The notes: a model not told the origin generated them from the letters alone. DNA of 10,401 nucleotides from SG8-41 sp044867805 (GCA_044867805.1 JBIOVQ010000288.1:1-10401), one strand, 5' to 3'; shown: positions 1 through 6,530, numbered from the stretch's first letter. Numbers and translations are program-made.

Positions 1-868
1 TGCCGTGGTCGACCGAGGTGCGGATGATCGGCAGCCCGAGCGTGACATTCACGCCGGAGCCGAAGCTCGCGTACTTGAGCACCGGCAGGCCCTGATCGTG
101 GTACATCGCGAGCACGCAGTCGCAGCCCTTCAACCGCCGCGGGCTGAACAGCGTATCGGCGGGAAGCGGCCCCGAGAGATCGAAGCCCTCGCGGCGCAGC
201 CGGTCGAGCAGCGGGCCGATGATGTCGGCTTCCTCGCGGCCCAGGAAGCCGGACTCGCCGGCATGCGGGTTCAGGCCGGCCACGAAGATGCGCGGCTCGC
301 GGATGCCGAACCGCGCGGCGAGATCGCCGCGCAGCACCCGCAGCGTGCGCTCCAGGCTCTCCGCCGTAATGTTGCGTGCGACATCCTTCAGGGCGAGGTG
401 CGTGGTGGCGAGGGCGACCCGCAGACCGCCGCCGACCAGCATCATCACGACGTGCCGCGCGCCCGTGCGCTCGGCGAGGTACTCGGTGTGCCCGGTGAAC
501 GCGATGCCGGCCTCGTTGATGACGCTCTTCTGCAGGGGCGCGGTGACCAGCGCGTCGAACGCGCCCTCGCGGCAGCCGTCGGCGGCGATGTCGAGCGTGC
601 GCAGCACGTAGCCGCTGTTGGCGGGGTCGAGCCGCCCCGCCGCCGCGGTACGCGCCAGCGGCACATGTCGCACCAGAAGCGTCCCGGGGCGGCCCGGTGC
701 GGCGGCGCCGGGCGCGTGGTCCGCGACCTTCAGCGGGACGCGTAGCGCCCGCGCCCGTTCGCGCAGCAGATCGCGGTCGGCGACCACGACGAGTCGGGCC
801 GGCAGCCGCCGGCGCGCGAGCGCAATGCACAGGTCGGGGCCGATTCCCGCCGGCTCGCCCGCCGTCAC
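1..868 (-). CDS. pdxA: 4-hydroxythreonine-4-phosphate dehydrogenase PdxA, C-terminus beyond window
   Basis: PdxA oxidises 4-phosphooxy-L-threonine with NAD(P)+ in cytoplasmic pyridoxal 5'-phosphate synthesis; the product is used by PdxJ. The minus-strand frame reads VTAGEPAGIGPD at its N-terminus, then GHTEYLAE (His127, substrate binding), ATTH (His157), NPHAGE (His202) and YHDQGLPVLKY (His257). The last three histidines match the metal ligands H166, H211 and H266 of the E. coli enzyme with a constant offset of nine. The window holds 289 codons, so about 40 C-terminal residues are missing. It is the third gene of lptD-surA-pdxA. The start is uncertain: GTG at 866-868 is the only standard start codon between the in-frame TAA at 950-952 and the conserved core, and it drops about eight residues present in E. 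coli. ATA at 872-874 stands where an ATG would give MAVTAGEP. The family is certain; the start is not. Confidence 0.93.
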   Translation of the reverse strand, partial: MTAGEPAGIGPDLCIALARRRLPARLVVVADRDLLRERARALRVPLKVADHAPGAAAPGRPGTLLVRHVPLARTAAAGRLDPANSGYVLRTLDIAADGCREGAFDALVTAPLQKSVINEAGIAFTGHTEYLAERTGARHVVMMLVGGGLRVALATTHLALKDVARNITAESLERTLRVLRGDLAARFGIREPRIFVAGLNPHAGESGFLGREEADIIGPLLDRLRREGFDLSGPLPADTLFSPRRLKGCDCVLAMYHDQGLPVLKYASFGSGVNVTLGLPIIRTSVDHG

Positions 869-869
869 C

Positions 870-988
870 GCTATCAGCGGAGTTCTGAATTTTGAATGTT
901 TAATGTTGAATTGCTGGCGGAGGCGTGAATTTCCAACGCAACCACTAATTTAACACTTGGCATTCAACATTCAACATTGCTATCAGCG
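870..988. repeat. Heptad-repeat inverted element with 10-bp flanking direct repeats, between surA and pdxA
   Basis: GCTATCAGCG occurs at 870-879 and again at 979-988, enclosing 99 bases that are much more AT-rich than the neighbouring genes. Read forward, the left arm has four 7-base units ending in AAT (884-890, 891-897, 898-904, 905-911). The right arm read in reverse has AAT plus two GTTGAAT units (978-962). Bases 895-911 pair with 962-978 at 16 of 17 positions, with a 50-base loop that shows no ORF. The direct repeat looks like a target-site duplication and contains the surA stop codon. I see no transposase. It could be a non-autonomous inserted element, or a repeat array that grew in place. 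The structure is seen directly; its mobility is inferred. Confidence 0.7.
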
Positions 989-2323
989 CTCGTCCAGGCG
1001 GATCTCGACGTAGGCGCGGTCGCGCAACTGCCGCACCCACTCCTGGTAGGAATCGTCGGATTTGCGCGCACGCAGGGCCGTCAGCGCCGTCACGCGCCGG
1101 CGATCTTTCGACATGTCCTCGTCGCGCCGCTCGAGCACCTGGATCAGGTGCCAGCCAAAGGGCGTCTGCACCGGGGCGCTCAGCTGGCCGGGCTCGAGCG
1201 CGTTCATCGCGCGCTCGAACTCGGGCACGGTATCGCCGGGAGAAATCCAGCCGAGATCGCCGCCCTTGACCCCGCTCGCATCCTCGGAATGCAGGCGTGC
1301 GAGTTCCGCGAAATCGGCCTTGTTTTCGAGGCGCTCCCTGAGACCCTCCAGCCGCCGCCGCGCTTCGGCTTCGGGGACCAGCTCATTGGTCTTGATCAGG
1401 ATGTGCCGGGCACGGGTCTGGCGCACGATCACCTGGCTGCTGATACCGCGCCGCTCGTTGAGCTTGAGGATATGGAATCCGTTCGGGCTGCGCAGTATGG
1501 GGGCCACGTCGCCGGGCGCAAGCGGCCTCAAGGCATCGACGAACAGCGTGGGCAGCCGCTCGCTGTCGCGCCAGCCCAGAACGCCTCCTTGCAGCGCGTC
1601 GGGCGCGTCCGAAAACGTCGCCGCAACCTGCCGGAAATCGGCGCCGGTGCGGATCTGCTGGAGCGCCTGCTCGGCGCGGGCGCGCCGCGCCTGGATCTGC
1701 TCCGGGGCGGCGTTCTCGGGGACCGTCACGAGGATGTGCGAGAGGTTGAATTCCTCGCGGCGCTGCTCGCGCCCCTGCTGCGCGCTGATGAAGCTCTCGA
1801 TCTCGCTCTCGCTCACCACGATCCTGTTGTCGACTTCACGCTGCCGCAGGCGTGCCAGGACGATCTCGTTGCGGATGTCCTCGCGGAACCTGGCGAACGG
1901 GATACGGTCCTTTTCCAGCGCCGCGCGCAGCTGCGGCAGGGTGAGCTTGTTCTCCTGGGCGATACGCTGCAGCGAGCGGTCGAGCTCGGCATCCTCGACG
2001 CGCAGGCCGGTTTCCTTGGCGAGCTGCAACTGCACGCGGTCGATGACCATCCGATCGAGCAGCTGCTTTTCCAGGACGTCGCGCGACGGCGGCGGCGTGC
2101 CCTGCTGCTTGAGCTGTGCGGCTGCAATCCGGTAGCGCTCGTCCAGGTCGCCGCGCGTGATGACCTCGTTGTTCACCACGGCCACGATCCGGTCGATAAC
2201 GACCGGCCCCCGCGCCTGTTGCGCGGTGGCGGTGGCCGCCAGCAGCGCCAGGGCGGCGGCGAGCGCCAGCGCCGGAGCGCGCGCGGCGCCATTCCGATCA
2301 GTAACGAGGATATGCTGCGGCAT
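983..2323 (-). CDS. surA: Periplasmic chaperone and peptidyl-prolyl isomerase SurA
   Basis: SurA escorts unfolded outer-membrane proteins, LptD among them, across the periplasm to the BAM complex. The 446-residue product has a signal peptide (hydrophobic stretch about residues 16-34, likely cut after ATA before QQ). An N-terminal chaperone region follows (about 40-180, starting VVIDRIVAVVNNEVIT). Then come two parvulin domains: about 192-292 (FNLSHILV to NGFHILKLNERR) and about 303-400 (RARHILIK to FGWHLIQVLERR), and a C-terminal helix ending LDER. This is the complete E. coli-type arrangement. The ATG at 2321-2323 has AAGG eight bases upstream and overlaps the end of lptD by 26 bases, so translation is probably coupled to lptD. 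The TGA (983-985) lies inside the direct repeat of the element that separates surA from pdxA. Confidence 0.97.
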   Translation of the reverse strand: MPQHILVTDRNGAARAPALALAAALALLAATATAQQARGPVVIDRIVAVVNNEVITRGDLDERYRIAAAQLKQQGTPPPSRDVLEKQLLDRMVIDRVQLQLAKETGLRVEDAELDRSLQRIAQENKLTLPQLRAALEKDRIPFARFREDIRNEIVLARLRQREVDNRIVVSESEIESFISAQQGREQRREEFNLSHILVTVPENAAPEQIQARRARAEQALQQIRTGADFRQVAATFSDAPDALQGGVLGWRDSERLPTLFVDALRPLAPGDVAPILRSPNGFHILKLNERRGISSQVIVRQTRARHILIKTNELVPEAEARRRLEGLRERLENKADFAELARLHSEDASGVKGGDLGWISPGDTVPEFERAMNALEPGQLSAPVQTPFGWHLIQVLERRDEDMSKDRRRVTALTALRARKSDDSYQEWVRQLRDRAYVEIRLDER

Positions 2324-4625
2324 CTTTTGAGCCTTGGGCGCGCGGATCGGCGCGGAAATAGCCGCCGATGTTGCGCTGGACCGCCTCCATCGGGTTGGAG
2401 CCGATCCGCGATACGCCGTTCAACTCCAGCTGCACGAAATACGACATCTGGGCTTCCTGCGTCGTCGTCACGAAGCGGTGGGCGACCAGGCGCAGCACCC
2501 AGCAGTCGCCATTGTATTCCGCGCCGAGCAGGCCTTCGAGCGTGCGATGGTCGAGGAACGAGTAGTTCCAGCGCGCCAGCGCGGTCCACCCCTTTCCCAC
2601 CGGCCACTGGGCGGAAATATCGGCCTGCTGCAGGACGTCCCGCGTTTCGCGGTAGCTCAGGTTGAGCACTTGCCCTTGCCGCGGCAGGTAGCGGGTGCCG
2701 ATATTGAATTTCTGCGCCTGGGAAGTATCGGTGTTGTATTGAAGGCCGGCATCCGCGGTCCAATGCTGGGCCACGGACCCCGTGAGCGCGGCGAGCAGAT
2801 CGGAAGTGTCCCCTGCACGCGCCGGCACGCCCGGCAGCGTGACGCGCTGGGGCTCGAAGTAGTAGCGCTGCGCCACGCCCACGCGCAGGCGCTGGGCGCC
2901 GGTGTCGGATGCGACCAGGCGCGAGCTGACGCCCACCGTGATCTGGTTGGCGTCGTTGACGCGGTCCCAGCCGGAAAACTGGTTCTCGGCATAGATGGTC
3001 GCGAAGTTGACGTCCTGCTGCGCGCTGTCGAATACCGGTATGCGGCTCTGGTCGCGGAACGGGATGTAGAGGTAATAGAGCCGGGGCTCGAGCGTCTGGA
3101 AGTAGGGCACGCTCCAGAGCCTGGTCGGCCGCTCGAACGTCATGCCGCTGTCAGCGGAGAAAATCGGCACAGCCCGGTCTTCGCTGGCGTAGCCGCTCGT
3201 GTTCTGGTCGATCAGGTAGCGCGTCAGCGTGACTCCGGCCTTGGGGGTGAAGTACGCATAAGGGGTGTGGAGAGGCAAGGTCAAGCTCGGGTAGGCCAGC
3301 GCCCGTTGGCCGCTGACCAGCGTGGGGTGGTCGAAAGCGGAGTACTGGCCAAACAAATCGAATTCCGTCCGCAGCACATCCTGGTGCGCGGCGGCGAGGG
3401 AGATCTGCGGCAGGCGGTTGTACGGCGGCGTGACCGGCGTGAGCGGGTCCACCTGCAGCGTCTGCCAGCGCTGGACGAGGGCTTCCAGGCTGTAGCTGCC
3501 GGCGTTGCCCCAGCCGGCGACGCGCCCGATACTGAGATCGCTGGGCAGCTGCACCTGCGACGTCTGGGAGATCTTGGTGCCGAGATCGGTGAAATAGTTA
3601 TCGTCCGATACGCGCTGCCAGCGCAGCGCGCCGCCCCACCCGCCCGGCAGGGCCTGGGCATGGCGGACCAGGTAGGCCCAGCGCTGCTCGCCGCCGCGCG
3701 CGTCGTCGTTCGGCAACACGTCGGCATGGGCTTCGCCGCGGTAGGTCGGCTCGAGATAGCGGAACTCGCCGTTCACCAGCACGCCCCGCCGCGTCATGAT
3801 GCGCGGCGCGATGGTGGCATCGCGGTTGGGCGCGATATTGATATAGAAGGGAACGGTCAGCTCGGCACCGGTGCTGCTGCTGCTGCCGTAATGGGGCGTG
3901 AGGAACCCCGTCTTGCGCTCCTGGTGCAGCGAGAACGAAAGATAGGGGGAATAAAAAATCGTCGCGCCCATGAATTCGATGCTCGCGTCGCGCGCGACCC
4001 CGACGTCGCGGTCGCGGTCGATGGTGAGATCCCGCGCCCGCACATGCCACGCCTCGTTCCCGGGACTGCAGGTGGTGTACTCGGTGCGCTCAGCGCGGTA
4101 CTGGCCGGGCCCCTCGAACAGGAGCCGCTCCGCGGTGCCGCGCGCATCTGCTTCCCGGAACACCTGGCGCTCGCCGACTACGACCGCCGCCTGATGCAGC
4201 GTGTAGCGGGGACGATCCATTTCGCCGCGCTCGGACCCCAGGTTGTAGCGCAGGCGCGGGCCTTCCACGACGTCGGCCCCGATCTCCATGCGCACGCTGC
4301 CTTCGGCGCTGAGTTCCTGGGTCGGCTGCTCGTAGCGCATCCAGTCGGCGCGCGCCGCGTACCCGCGCCTGCGCAAGCGCACGTTGCCCTCCGCTTCGAT
4401 GTCCCCCTCCTGGCGGCCCTGCAGCCGGTCGGCAGCGATGAACAGCGGCACCTCCTCCTTGAGCGACGGGGGAACGAGGATCAGGGCAGGCTGGGTCTTG
4501 AGCCGCAATCCCTGCTGGGCGCCGGCGGGCGGTGACAGCACCCAGACCATGGCCAGCAATAAGAGGAAACGATATGAGGGGATACTCCCCTCATGCTCCC
4601 CTGCTTCGGGGGCCGTTTCAGTCAT
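2298..4625 (-). CDS. lptD: LPS-assembly protein LptD (outer-membrane barrel)
   Basis: LptD, plugged by the lipoprotein LptE, inserts lipopolysaccharide into the outer leaflet of the outer membrane. From ATG 4623-4625 the product has 775 residues: a signal peptide (hydrophobic core FLLLLAMVWVLSPPAGA), an OstA-like N-terminal domain (ADRLQGRQEGDIEAEGNVRL onward), then a long beta-barrel domain with the family stretch TLEPRLYYLYIPFRDQ and GDCWVLRLVAHRF near the end. It has only two cysteines, in YTTCSPGN (residue 186) and GDCW (708). The E. coli protein has four, including an adjacent C-terminal pair. A GTG seven codons further upstream (4644-4646) is open, but I prefer the ATG for its usual signal-peptide length and the GAGG ten bases before it. 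The start lies in the loop of a strong hairpin. First gene of the lptD-surA-pdxA operon. Confidence 0.96.
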   Translation of the reverse strand: MTETAPEAGEHEGSIPSYRFLLLLAMVWVLSPPAGAQQGLRLKTQPALILVPPSLKEEVPLFIAADRLQGRQEGDIEAEGNVRLRRRGYAARADWMRYEQPTQELSAEGSVRMEIGADVVEGPRLRYNLGSERGEMDRPRYTLHQAAVVVGERQVFREADARGTAERLLFEGPGQYRAERTEYTTCSPGNEAWHVRARDLTIDRDRDVGVARDASIEFMGATIFYSPYLSFSLHQERKTGFLTPHYGSSSSTGAELTVPFYINIAPNRDATIAPRIMTRRGVLVNGEFRYLEPTYRGEAHADVLPNDDARGGEQRWAYLVRHAQALPGGWGGALRWQRVSDDNYFTDLGTKISQTSQVQLPSDLSIGRVAGWGNAGSYSLEALVQRWQTLQVDPLTPVTPPYNRLPQISLAAAHQDVLRTEFDLFGQYSAFDHPTLVSGQRALAYPSLTLPLHTPYAYFTPKAGVTLTRYLIDQNTSGYASEDRAVPIFSADSGMTFERPTRLWSVPYFQTLEPRLYYLYIPFRDQSRIPVFDSAQQDVNFATIYAENQFSGWDRVNDANQITVGVSSRLVASDTGAQRLRVGVAQRYYFEPQRVTLPGVPARAGDTSDLLAALTGSVAQHWTADAGLQYNTDTSQAQKFNIGTRYLPRQGQVLNLSYRETRDVLQQADISAQWPVGKGWTALARWNYSFLDHRTLEGLLGAEYNGDCWVLRLVAHRFVTTTQEAQMSYFVQLELNGVSRIGSNPMEAVQRNIGGYFRADPRAQGSKDAAAYPRY

Positions 4626-4637
4626 TTTGAAACGGCC
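4574..4637 (-). promoter_or_regulatory. Three consecutive hairpins spanning the lptD start codon
   Basis: In lptD mRNA order: a perfect 10-bp stem (4611-4620 with 4628-4637, GGCCGTTTCA/TGAAACGGCC) whose 7-base loop carries the lptD ATG; then CCCC/GGGG (4598-4601 with 4608-4611) with a 6-base loop; then a perfect 8-bp stem ATGAGGGG/CCCCTCAT (4574-4581 with 4587-4594) with a 5-base loop inside the signal-peptide codons. The GAGG ribosome-binding candidate straddles the foot of the first stem. Such a structure could limit or tune translation of LptD. The pairing is directly visible; the regulatory role is inferred. On the plus strand the first stem is not followed by a T-run, so it is a poor terminator. 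Confidence 0.5.
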
Positions 4638-4689
4638 TCGAAGCACGTAATTCCCCGTTTTTGCATCGAAAAATGGCTCTGTAGCGTGG

Positions 4690-4698
4690 TGCTAAAAT
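4690..4698 (+). promoter_or_regulatory. Extended -10 promoter element for amgK
   Basis: TGCTAAAAT at 4690-4698 fits an extended -10 (TGn followed by a TATAAT-like hexamer). No good -35 lies 16-18 bases upstream, as is usual for extended -10 promoters. Transcription would start near 4705, about ten bases before the amgK ATG at 4716, and no Shine-Dalgarno sequence is visible in that short leader. It lies in the 90-base gap shared with the divergent lptD operon, for which I found no convincing promoter hexamers. Confidence 0.45.
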
Positions 4699-4715
4699 CG
4701 CATAATTCACCGCTC

Positions 4716-5738
4716 ATGGCAAACGACTTGCGGCCGAGCACCGACCCCCGTCTGGATGAATTGCGCGCCTGGCTTGCCGCGCGTTTTGGCGCCGTGCCGT
4801 ACTCGCTGGCCCCGGCCTCCGCCGACGCCAGCTTTCGCCGCTATTTTCGAGTTGCCGCGGAAGGGCGCACTTGGATCGCCATGGATGCGCCTCCACCGCG
4901 CGAGGATTGCCGCCCGTTCGTGCGCGTGGCCGGGCTGCTGCGAGCGGCGGGCGTGCATGCGCCGGAGGTGCTGGCGCGGGACGTGGAGCGCGGATTCCTG
5001 CTGCTGACGGATCTCGGCGACACGACCTATCTGGCCGCGCTCAGCGCCGACAATGCGGATCGCCTGTTCGGCGACGCGATCGAGGCGCTGCTGAAGTGGC
5101 AGCTGGCGAGCCGGGAGGGAACGCTGCCGCCGTACGACGAGGCGGCGCTGCGGCGAGAATGCGATCTGTTTGCGGAGTGGTACATCAGCCGCCACCTCGC
5201 CGTGAGCCTCACGTCCGCGCAGCAGCAGGCCCTGTCCGATGCGATCGGACTCGTCATCGCGCGCGCTCTCGCGCAGCCCGCGGTGTACGTGCACCGTGAT
5301 TACATGCCGCGCAATCTCATGGTGACCGAGCCCAACCCCGGGGTGATCGATTTCCAGGATGCGGTGCACGGACCGATCACCTACGACATGGTGTCGCTCA
5401 CGCGCGATGCCTTCGTCAGCTGGGAGGAGGAGCGGGTCATCGACTGGAGCGCGCGCTACTGGGAGAAGGCGAAGCGGCGCGGTCTGCCGGTGCGGCAGGA
5501 TTTCAGCGAGTTCTACGCCGATTTCGAGTGGATGGGCCTGCAGCGCCATCTCAAGGTGCTGGGCATCTTCGCCCGCATCCGCTATCGCGACGGCAAGGGC
5601 GGCTACCTCGAGGATACGCCGCGCTTCCTGCGCTACGCGCGCACCGTCGCGGAGCGCTACCGCGAACTCGCGCCGCTCGCGCGCCTGCTCGACCAGCTGG
5701 AGCAGCGCCAGCCCGCCCTGGCGGGAAATGGGAAATAG
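4716..5738 (+). CDS. amgK: N-acetylmuramate/N-acetylglucosamine anomeric kinase AmgK
   Basis: AmgK phosphorylates MurNAc (and GlcNAc) at the anomeric hydroxyl with ATP. The resulting MurNAc-1-phosphate feeds MurU in the peptidoglycan-recycling route, known from Pseudomonas, that bypasses MurA. The 340-residue protein has the aminoglycoside-phosphotransferase fold: N-lobe with ASFRRYFRV (38-46) and FLLLTDLGDTTYL (94-106), the catalytic motif HRDYMPRN (193-200, HxDxxxxN) and the metal-binding IDFQD (211-215). The assignment rests on this domain plus the directly following murU and the divergent lptD, the same neighbourhood as in pseudomonads. The ATG at 4716 is chosen over upstream in-frame codons because the family begins about here and because of the promoter just before it. 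The last residues AGNGK and the TAG stop fall in the heptad-repeat element that fills the gap to murU. Confidence 0.9.
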   Translation: MANDLRPSTDPRLDELRAWLAARFGAVPYSLAPASADASFRRYFRVAAEGRTWIAMDAPPPREDCRPFVRVAGLLRAAGVHAPEVLARDVERGFLLLTDLGDTTYLAALSADNADRLFGDAIEALLKWQLASREGTLPPYDEAALRRECDLFAEWYISRHLAVSLTSAQQQALSDAIGLVIARALAQPAVYVHRDYMPRNLMVTEPNPGVIDFQDAVHGPITYDMVSLTRDAFVSWEEERVIDWSARYWEKAKRRGLPVRQDFSEFYADFEWMGLQRHLKVLGIFARIRYRDGKGGYLEDTPRFLRYARTVAERYRELAPLARLLDQLEQRQPALAGNGK

Positions 5739-5809
5739 GAAATGGGAAATCGTGGAAGCGACGAAGTCCTGCGCCTTTACGATTTCCCATTCCCCATTCC
5801 CTATTCCCT
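5723..5809. repeat. Heptad-repeat hairpin element between amgK and murU
   Basis: The left arm (5723-5753) is GGGAAAT, GGGAAAT, AGGAAAT, GGGAAAT, then CGT. The right arm read in reverse (5809-5779) is AGGGAAT, AGGGAAT, GGGGAAT, GGGAAAT, then CGT. The 31 positions pair around a 25-base loop. The inner 13 pairs are perfect, and all six departures over the whole stem are A opposite C or G opposite T, so the arms differ only by A/G transitions. The amgK stop codon (5736-5738) lies inside the left arm. There is no ORF, and the flanking duplication is not convincing. In RNA this would fold very strongly between two genes of one pathway, so it might attenuate murU. The structure is certain; the function is unknown. 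Confidence 0.8.
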
Positions 5810-5821
5810 GATTTTCCGGGC

Positions 5822-6508
5822 GTGAAAGCAATGATCCTGGCCGCGGGGCGCGGTGAGCGCATGCGCCCGTTGAGCGACCACGTCCCCAAGCCCCTGCTGC
5901 AGGCCGGCGGCCGGCCCCTCGTCGTCGGACTGATCGAGTCGCTCGCCCGCGCCGGGATCGACGAGCTGGTCGTGAACGTTTCGCATCTCGGCGGCCTGAT
6001 CGAGCAGGAACTCGGCGATGGCACGCGCCAGCGGGTTCGCATCGTCTATTCGCGCGAGCGCGAGCCGCTCGAAACCGGCGGCGGGATCGCCTACGCCCTG
6101 CCGCTGCTCGGCGCCGAGCCCTTCGTCGCGGTGAACAGCGACATCCATTGCGATTTCGATTTCGCGCGCCTGGCTGCCGCGGCGGCGGCGATCCGCGGCG
6201 GCGCCGTTAGCGCGCACCTTGTCCTGGTGGACAACCCGCCCCATCACCCCGCCGGCGATTTCTGCCTGAGCGGCGGCCGGGTCGCGGCGGAGGGGGCGCG
6301 CAAGCTCACTTTCAGCGGGATCGGGGTCTACGCACCGGTGCTGTTTGCGGAAGTCCCGCGCGGCACCAGGCGCCAGCTGGCGGCACTGCTGCGGCCCGCC
6401 ATGGCGCAAGGACGCGTGAGCGGAGAGCACCACCGCGGAGTGTGGATGGACATCGGGACGCCGGAGCGCCTCGCTGCCCTCGATCGCCTGCTCGCGGCGC
6501 GGGCTTGA
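5822..6508 (+). CDS. murU: N-acetylmuramate-1-phosphate uridylyltransferase MurU
   Basis: MurU joins MurNAc-1-phosphate and UTP to form UDP-MurNAc and pyrophosphate, completing the recycling branch begun by AmgK. The 228-residue product is a nucleotidyltransferase of the sugar-nucleotide type: signature AAGRGERMRPLSDHVPKPLL (residues 7-26), ETGGGIAYAL (84-93), VNSDIHCDF with the metal-binding aspartate (104-112), TFSGIGVY (163-170) and WMDIGTPERL with the second acidic site (209-218). GTG at 5822 gives MKAMILAAG, the usual family N-terminus; ATG at 5831 would lose three residues of the first strand. The open frame extends much further upstream only because it reads through amgK in another frame. 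No clear Shine-Dalgarno is seen, and the 83-base gap to amgK is almost wholly the hairpin repeat. Confidence 0.92.
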   Translation: MKAMILAAGRGERMRPLSDHVPKPLLQAGGRPLVVGLIESLARAGIDELVVNVSHLGGLIEQELGDGTRQRVRIVYSREREPLETGGGIAYALPLLGAEPFVAVNSDIHCDFDFARLAAAAAAIRGGAVSAHLVLVDNPPHHPAGDFCLSGGRVAAEGARKLTFSGIGVYAPVLFAEVPRGTRRQLAALLRPAMAQGRVSGEHHRGVWMDIGTPERLAALDRLLAARA

Positions 6509-6517
6509 GGGCTTGTC

Positions 6518-6523
6518 TATAAT
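6518..6523 (+). promoter_or_regulatory. TATAAT -10 for a probably leaderless pepP mRNA
   Basis: A perfect TATAAT ends seven bases before the pepP ATG at 6531, so transcription would begin at or next to the A of the start codon. No -35 resembling TTGACA is found 16-18 bases upstream, and no Shine-Dalgarno lies between murU and pepP. This suggests separate, leaderless expression of pepP-ubiH in addition to any read-through from amgK-murU. Inferred from spacing only. Confidence 0.45.
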
Positions 6524-6530
6524 TTTGACG

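Noticed and set aside
5..953. Plus-strand open frames across the pdxA region
   Set aside because: They lie antisense to a clearly recognisable PdxA frame with all metal-binding motifs in order.
880..978. CRISPR-like repeat array
   Set aside because: The repeat unit is seven bases, adjacent units have no spacers, and the arms are inverted with respect to each other.
977..4535. Long plus-strand open frames (562 and 733 codons) running opposite surA and lptD
   Set aside because: They are in register with the real minus-strand codons of a GC-rich genome, have low-complexity Ala/Arg/Gly-rich composition and no recognisable domain, while SurA and LptD are full-length on the other strand.
4626..4646. 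GTG at 4644-4646 as the lptD start
   Set aside because: It is open but lengthens the signal-peptide n-region by seven residues; the ATG at 4623-4625 has a fitting GAGG and gives a more usual start.
5716..5810. CCCTG at 5716-5720 and 5806-5810 as a target-site duplication for the amgK-murU element
   Set aside because: Five bases match easily by chance in this sequence, and the right copy overlaps the last bases of the repeat arm.
5528..5821. In-frame upstream extension of murU by 98 codons
   Set aside because: The extension reads amgK in a wrong frame and the repeat element; GTG 5822 gives the family N-terminus MKAMILAAG.
6513..6530. TTG 6513 as the pepP start
   Set aside because: It would translate through the TATAAT hexamer and adds residues not seen at the family N-terminus; metal-ligand numbering fits ATG 6531.
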